Part shown: in pieces, positions 58,701-64,000 of the stretch | Layout: every line of letters starts with the position of its first letter | Position numbering within the stretch: position 1 is the stretch's first letter | From: Sphagnum compactum | Lineage: Eukaryota > Bryophyta > Sphagnopsida > Sphagnales | Reading direction: 5' to 3' | DNA length: 64,000 bases | Assembly: GCA_965153455.1 (NCBI GenBank) | Contig: OZ234493.1 | Coordinates: 29,998,213-30,062,212, forward strand | Made by a program: the position numbers and the translations under genes | Notes under the pieces: generated by a model | Told to the model about the DNA's origin: nothing | Database searches by the model: none | Seen by the model: the letters and a program-made list of their open reading frames with translations, nothing else

Positions 58701-61700
58701 CTTTTGACATGTGCTATTGGGTGCAAGGAATATACCACGATATTTAAATACATACAAATTGGCAATACAGTGATACCTAATAACAACTACAATAATTTAG
58801 AAAACATGGCACTGGGTAAACTTTTATCAATGTAGTCATGCTAGATAGTCATGCTAGAGAATATTGCCAGGCTTCAATTTCCATCATTTGCAAAAATTTA
58901 GAGAACTTGGTTGAATTTTGCATGAACCGTATAGGGCAAACCAAACTTGTATGACAAGACTTTCATCGCAATAAGGCTGAAATCATTGTTCCAGTGTCAA
59001 AACTCTATCTCTTGTACTTCAGCAAAGTTTTATACATGCATAATCATAAAGACATGTAACACTATAATATTGCAACTACCTGGTGCATATATATGATTAA
59101 TTTTCAGATGTGCATATGGCGTCTACCCAACTAGAACAAACCCATTGTATAAGGGAAACTTGGTGCTCAAGTCCAATATTCTTATGAGTTACATTGTATC
59201 ATGATCCCTTTGGGTTGAATGGTAGGATGGATTAATTTTGGTGTCATTGAGGTAGTTTTCCTTTTCTTTTCTTTTTGTTGTTTGTTGGTGTGTGTGTGTG
59301 TGTGTACTGGGTGTGATTGCAATTGCTATATATAATATTATATATCTTAAGATTTGTTAATATGGACTCACTTTCAAATTACTGACTTTAATATCTACAT
59401 GGGCTAATTTGTTGTTAAAAAAATTTATGAAATCCCAAGAGTTAGAGACTTTTGAAGTTGAACCATAAAGAATGTAACACTTGCAACAATCAAGCTAATG
59501 GATTTTGATTTGATGGAATGATAGATCTTGTATTTGTTCATGGACAGTTTTAGGGTGAAAATGGGTGAATGCATATTATGGTGACCTCTTTTGGGGTGTG
59601 TCATATTATACTATTTTTCAGGGACGTGCATGTTTGATTCTCACAATATTTTTATATATTATGTTAGAATATAATTTAGACAGGTATTAAGGAAAAAATA
59701 TAGATAATATACATTGGTATAATAAGGTCGTTGTCTATATTGAAAGATGTATATTATAAATATATCTTTCACTATAGATAACATGAAATTTATTATTATT
59801 ACTTAAATGATAATACATAACATTAATTTTATAAAGATAATAATTTAAAAACCCAAAAACCAAAATTGATACCCAAAATCAAATGTATCATAATTTTGAA
59901 ACAATTATATTATATGTATTATAATACTAAACCCAAAAATGGCCCAAAAGGGGTCATCATAATGTGCTTTCACCCAAATATATCAATGAAAATAATGTAG
60001 AACAAAATTTCATTGAAAGAAATTGCTATGAACTTTTGAATATGAAAAACAACACCATATTTTCAAAAGTTCTTAGCATATGAAAATTAAATTGTTTTGT
60101 GTCAAAATTTTGCACACATATTTTAACACTGCCCTTTACATATCCAGATCACAAATTAAAAGATTTTAAACTTTGGTTCTATCAATATGCTTTGTGTCAC
60201 AATGTGACACAATGTAAACAAAATGGACTTTTGCCCCCAAATTATATGATCCATAAAATAAACATTTAAAAATTCTGCATCAAACTTTACATTATGATCA
60301 AATGTACTTTGCTTTGAACCATATTTTCTCAATAAAAATTGTAAATTACTTTAATCATTAAGGACATTTGAAATCAAAATTCAATAAAATGCATGTAAAA
60401 ACAAATTTGAATGATTGAACACTATGACCCTTCTTGCATGAAGTTTATTAAAACTCATAACAAGTTTCAAAACATTTGGTGCACATTTGATAAGGAAACA
60501 TGACTTTTAAAATTAAAAAACACTTTTTCATATCTTTGGTTTGACTATTTTAAGTAGACAAAAAAAAACATTAGAAAATCCATCTTCTTCCCCTCAAGAT
60601 TTCCCTTAAGTCTTGAAGGAAGTCATTGATTTGAACCCAATTTATTTTATACTTGTCACCATGATTCTTAACAACTACATCACACTTCTTTTTTTGAAAA
60701 AATTGGGATATCATTGATAATTAAAAAATTCCATTCATGATTCAAGTACAATAAATATTTATTGATGAAATACTTTCCAATGGGGCACATAGACCCTATA
60801 AGAACATTGAGACTATTAGGTTATTAAGTATAGAATGGGTTTTTTTTTTTTTTTTTTGGGTAAGATTGGTTTGTGATTGGAATCTAATTTAGTGTGCACA
60901 ACGTTTCAACTATTTTGTGTGGGTGCCCACAAGCCTATTTGGTGTGTGTCCCATTGTACTTCTCACATGGATCCACACAAGGGGCACAAATGTAAAAGCA
61001 AATCCACCCCTTTGTGAGCTAAGGAGATAGGGAAAAAGTTTGAAAAGAATGCACCCATTTTGTAGCAAGGATCATTGCCTGAAGGAGAGAACCAACAAAT
61101 ATAGATAACCAGATTGCTTATGGAAATGATACTGTCTACTTGGGAAGAACGGTGTCATGTGTTGTTACTAAATCAGCACCCACACTATCAAAACTATCAA
61201 AATCAGACACAAATTGTCCTCCAGTTGCAAAATGAGTTGATTTTGTAACACCAAAAGATCAGGCTCTAGAGAAGGCCCCTTGGGGGATAAAAACCCCTGA
61301 AACAGAAGAAGTGATGTTCTGCAATAAATACCTGGCAATACATGTAAGCAATATCCAGAGATTCATGTAGGTTTTAATGATTCTCACTGAATACCTACAA
61401 TTCCTATGGCAGTTCTCAGCACTGCAAACAGCAAACTACAAGAAACTCTCTTGAAATAGCAGATTTTCCTGACTGAAAATCCTCTTGTTGAGGGAGATAG
61501 TCTGAGATAACTCACAAGGCTGCTTGGGAGAAGACAGACTGAGAAATAGAGAGAGAGAGATAGAGAGAGAAAAGACTTTCTTCAGCTTGTGAAAATCAGG
61601 GCTGAAGGAAATAATATGCTATTGAGAGAATTGGCCCCACTTTATTTACACCTCTCTGCCTTGGTAAAGTTCAAATACATGTACAAAGATGTCAAATCCA

Positions 61701-61988
61701 TGTGAGCTTTGTCCAGAAAGAGAACTTACATCACCAGCTGTACAGGAGTGGTGACGAATTTATTAGAATTGGATTAATTGCAACGGAAAAACCTTTGGAG
61801 GTGGGTTGCTGGGATTACAGCTGTCCAAGGTAGCACCACATCAGAAACTCACAACCTCAAAAATGATAGTATCCAGCCATCATAAATGGCTGCAAGGCCT
61901 GGTGAAGCAATGTGGGAGGACACACCTCAAAAGCCTCTACTTCCTCCATAGTATAATTGAAAAGTGAAGACTTTTCAGCATATCAACG
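55752..61988. other. 3' flank of IDD gene, then gene-poor AT-rich region
   Basis: 55.75-57.3 kb keeps the CTGCAG/GATC/AGCTAGCT-rich composition of the IDD gene and probably includes its 3' UTR. A (TTA)n run lies at 56996-57019. After about 57.4 kb the DNA is AT-rich without a recognisable gene: a (TG)n run near 59290-59304, a T-run near 60840-60857 and GA-rich repeats near 61549-61570. The last several hundred bases are probably the 3' UTR of the minus-strand gene at 61989. Confidence 0.5.
56996..57019. repeat. (TTA)n microsatellite
   Basis: About eight TTA units in the IDD 3' flank. Confidence 0.93.
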
Positions 61989-63713
61989 CTAGCTTCCGTA
62001 CTGCAGGCTTTTGCTTGCAGGTGTCAGGTTGTGGGATAGTGAGTTCTCTCTTCTCTTTGTAAGAGGTTGACTAGGTGGTGCTGCTCGCTCCTGGCCAACA
62101 GGCATCACCACTTTCCTGGGTTGCCCTGCTGCATTGAGTAACCTCTGAACAATCACACCTCCACCTGCAGGCACCTTGGATACAGCACCTGTGGCATTGC
62201 GCAAGATGCCTGGATTATGAACTGATGTGATGCGATATGAAGATAGGCGCCTGATACTGTTGTTCAATGGAAGCCTGCTGTTGTAGGGAGAAGAGTGGAA
62301 AATGCTCTTGGTAGAGAGGTAGGAGGAAGAAGGTTGACAAGCGGAGTTGATGGATAGGCCCCCAAGTGAAGTTTCAATATTCACTGCTTTTCCGGACCTT
62401 TGTCCCCCCAACTGTGAGAAACGATCCTGTGCAGGGGTAGGCACAAAGAAAAGCCTTGATTCTCCCGCTCTGATGCTCCCAGGTCCTTCATCCTGGCAAG
62501 CAATCCCAAAACACGTTTCACATAAGCAAACTGTGAACAGGCTAACGTAGTACAAAGACTAACTTGCAAATCTGGGGATCCAACCTGACAATGTTGCTGC
62601 TGAAGATCAAAGTGATCGTAACATATGGTGCTTAGCCAACTTTGTATCCAAATGTCATATGTGCTGAGAGGTTATGTTGTTCTGTATGCGGGCTGAATGA
62701 ATGGTCTTGGATTCAAAGGAAAAGCTTTCAGACCCTCTTGCAAAACTGCCCAGTTTTTTCTCTGAAGGATAGGAAACCTCCAAAAATGGCACCAACTACA
62801 AGGAACATGCACCACCAAACAACTGGAACAATTAAATACTAATCATCTCATGTAAGAGCAAGGATGTAGCACCTCAGATGTTTCATCCCTCAAAGCTGAT
62901 ATCTTCAACTGTTGTGGAGGTGACCTTGGAGTGGTGTGGTCTTGGAGCCTAGCTACTCCACCCTTCCAATTCTGACCAAAACCACTGGTCCCATGGATTT
63001 CCTGCCACTTGTAAACAGGGTAGTGAGACCAGGGCTCCATCATGGATCAGTTCTCTCCCTACTTCAATCTGAACACATGCTTGACAGAACTAACTACGGA
63101 GATTCAATTATTGGAAACTGGCATGCATGGTTGTTGAGTAGCATGTATTGTGATAACAATTGTTTGAATCAATTACAAACTCTTCCCCTGAAAGAGTTCT
63201 CCTTTGTGGTGTAAGCCTTGTTAAATCTCCCCAACTGACCACAAATCCAAATCATGTTAAACATGGTTATCTCCTTATCTGGTTCCATTTTGCTCATAAC
63301 TTTTCAGCCCCTTGGCTTGGATCATCATATTTTAGCTGTCTGCAATGGTGCACTTGTTCAAAGTAGCACTATGCTTATTGCTAGATATATCCAGTACCAG
63401 AAGCTGCCTTCTGTGAGGAATTCTCTCATAGGAAGACTGGCCAGAGAAGTTTTCTGTCATCACTCACCCTGCCTTGAGCATTATCTCTTCCAAGAACACG
63501 ATTTGCAGTGTACTTTTTGGATGCTAAAAGATTATTGTTTCCCTGTGTCCAAGCAGCTCCTCCAGCATTTGGTGTTGAAGATGGAGATGGTACCCCAGTC
63601 ACGCTTCCAGGCTGATTTGGCAATATGGGCACAACAGTGTCTTGCACTGACTTCGGAAAAACTTGACAGCTGTTCATGTTTCTTACTACCTTCTGATTCC
63701 GCATTGCATCACC
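61989..63713 (-). CDS. Unrecognised protein, last three exons (292 aa visible)
   Basis: Exons 63713-63468, 63001-62873 and 62492-61989 each begin and end at a codon boundary with good splice signals (TTTGTGCAG|GG, AGG|GTGAGT, GTGGCAG|GA, CTTGCCAG|GA). They join to 82 + 43 + 167 residues ending SKSLQYGS. The sequence is Ser/Pro/Gly/Asn-rich and probably disordered: NQPGSVTGVPSPSSTPNAGG, HTTPRSPPQQLK, ESRLFFVPTPAQDRFSQLGG and PAGGGVIVQRLLNAAGQPRK. I see no known domain, membrane segment or signal. I do not recognise the family. The 5' end is open: the first ATG in the visible frame is at 63704, four codons into the first exon, but an upstream exon is equally possible. Confidence 0.6.
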
Positions 63714-63910
63714 CTGCACAAAAGAACCCTTCCAAATTCAGCCCTTGATTGAAGAGTAGATAACCAGGTGTGATTTTCTCCGAGAGTCCACAAAAAATGA
63801 GGTAGAGAGAAAGAGCTGCACAGAACAAAAAAATACATTATAGATTTCATCATCCATCACAAAACCAGCCTGCAGCAGCCAGTGGTAACCACAGTCCATC
63901 CTAACATGGC

Positions 63911-63920
63911 TTTTATAAGC
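63911..63920 (-). promoter_or_regulatory. Possible TATA box for the minus-strand gene
   Basis: GCTTATAAAA on the minus strand, ~200 bp before the first visible exon of the unrecognised gene. If real, the gene would begin inside this window, with a first exon containing ATGGATGATGAAATC near 63865. This is a weak, sequence-only suggestion. Confidence 0.3.
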
Positions 63921-64000
63921 TCCATAAATGTCCCGGGGGAGCTTAGATGGAGCACAAACTTATGTTGGCTTAGTTCAGCCAACTAAGACAGATGCTGGCA

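Noticed and set aside
1-64000. tRNA and rRNA genes
   Set aside because: I looked for cloverleaf-type A/B box pairs and rRNA core words by eye and saw none. A covariance-model scan would be needed to exclude a tRNA.

Overview
This looks like nuclear DNA from a land plant with a large, repeat-rich, AT-rich genome. The evidence is spliced GT-AG genes with plant-type families (INDETERMINATE-DOMAIN zinc finger, TLDc, TPR), Ty1/copia and CACTA transposons, and long gene-poor stretches. A class I (StART-like) phosphatidylinositol transfer protein and the divergent IDD protein make me favour a fern or another non-flowering vascular plant. That is inference; the species cannot be read from this window.

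Five genes can be supported. Four have reconstructable exon chains, one of them with two doubtful joins, and their order is: a TLDc-domain gene (+, 7.9-11.5 kb, 8 exons, 396 aa); a TPR-like gene (-, 27.7-30.3 kb, 7 exons, 471 aa); a class I PI-transfer protein gene (+, 33.1-36.0 kb, about 8 exons); and an SGR5/IDD14-16-clade zinc-finger transcription factor gene (+, 53.0-55.75 kb, 4 exons, 720 aa). The fifth (-, 62.0-63.7 kb) is a gene I do not recognise, with three clean phase-0 exons and an uncertain 5' end. The genes show no operon-like relation. The TPR and PITP genes are head to head, 2.8 kb apart.

The 14.8-27.1 kb interval is one nested transposon complex. A full-length Ty1/copia element lies on the minus strand (361-362 bp LTRs, 5-bp target duplication ATAAA, gag to RNase H, all decayed). 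Its reverse transcriptase is split by a 6.7-kb CACTA element (TIRs CACTATTA/TAATAGTG, 3-bp target duplication GGT) that carries a decayed TNP2-type transposase. The copia pol also holds a ~60-bp minisatellite, and the CACTA element contains a second CACTA-like terminus and an AT-rich array.

The remainder is mostly intergenic: microsatellites, several minisatellites, at least two dispersed repeat families, and two strong foldbacks. One foldback has a perfect 96-bp inverted repeat around a 10-nt loop. The most unusual pattern is that three small tandem duplications, in two neighbouring genes, each duplicate an exon 3' end together with its 5' splice site. The IDD gene sits in a compositional island (about 50.7-57.3 kb) rich in CTGCAG, GATC and AGCTAGCT in coding and non-coding DNA alike.
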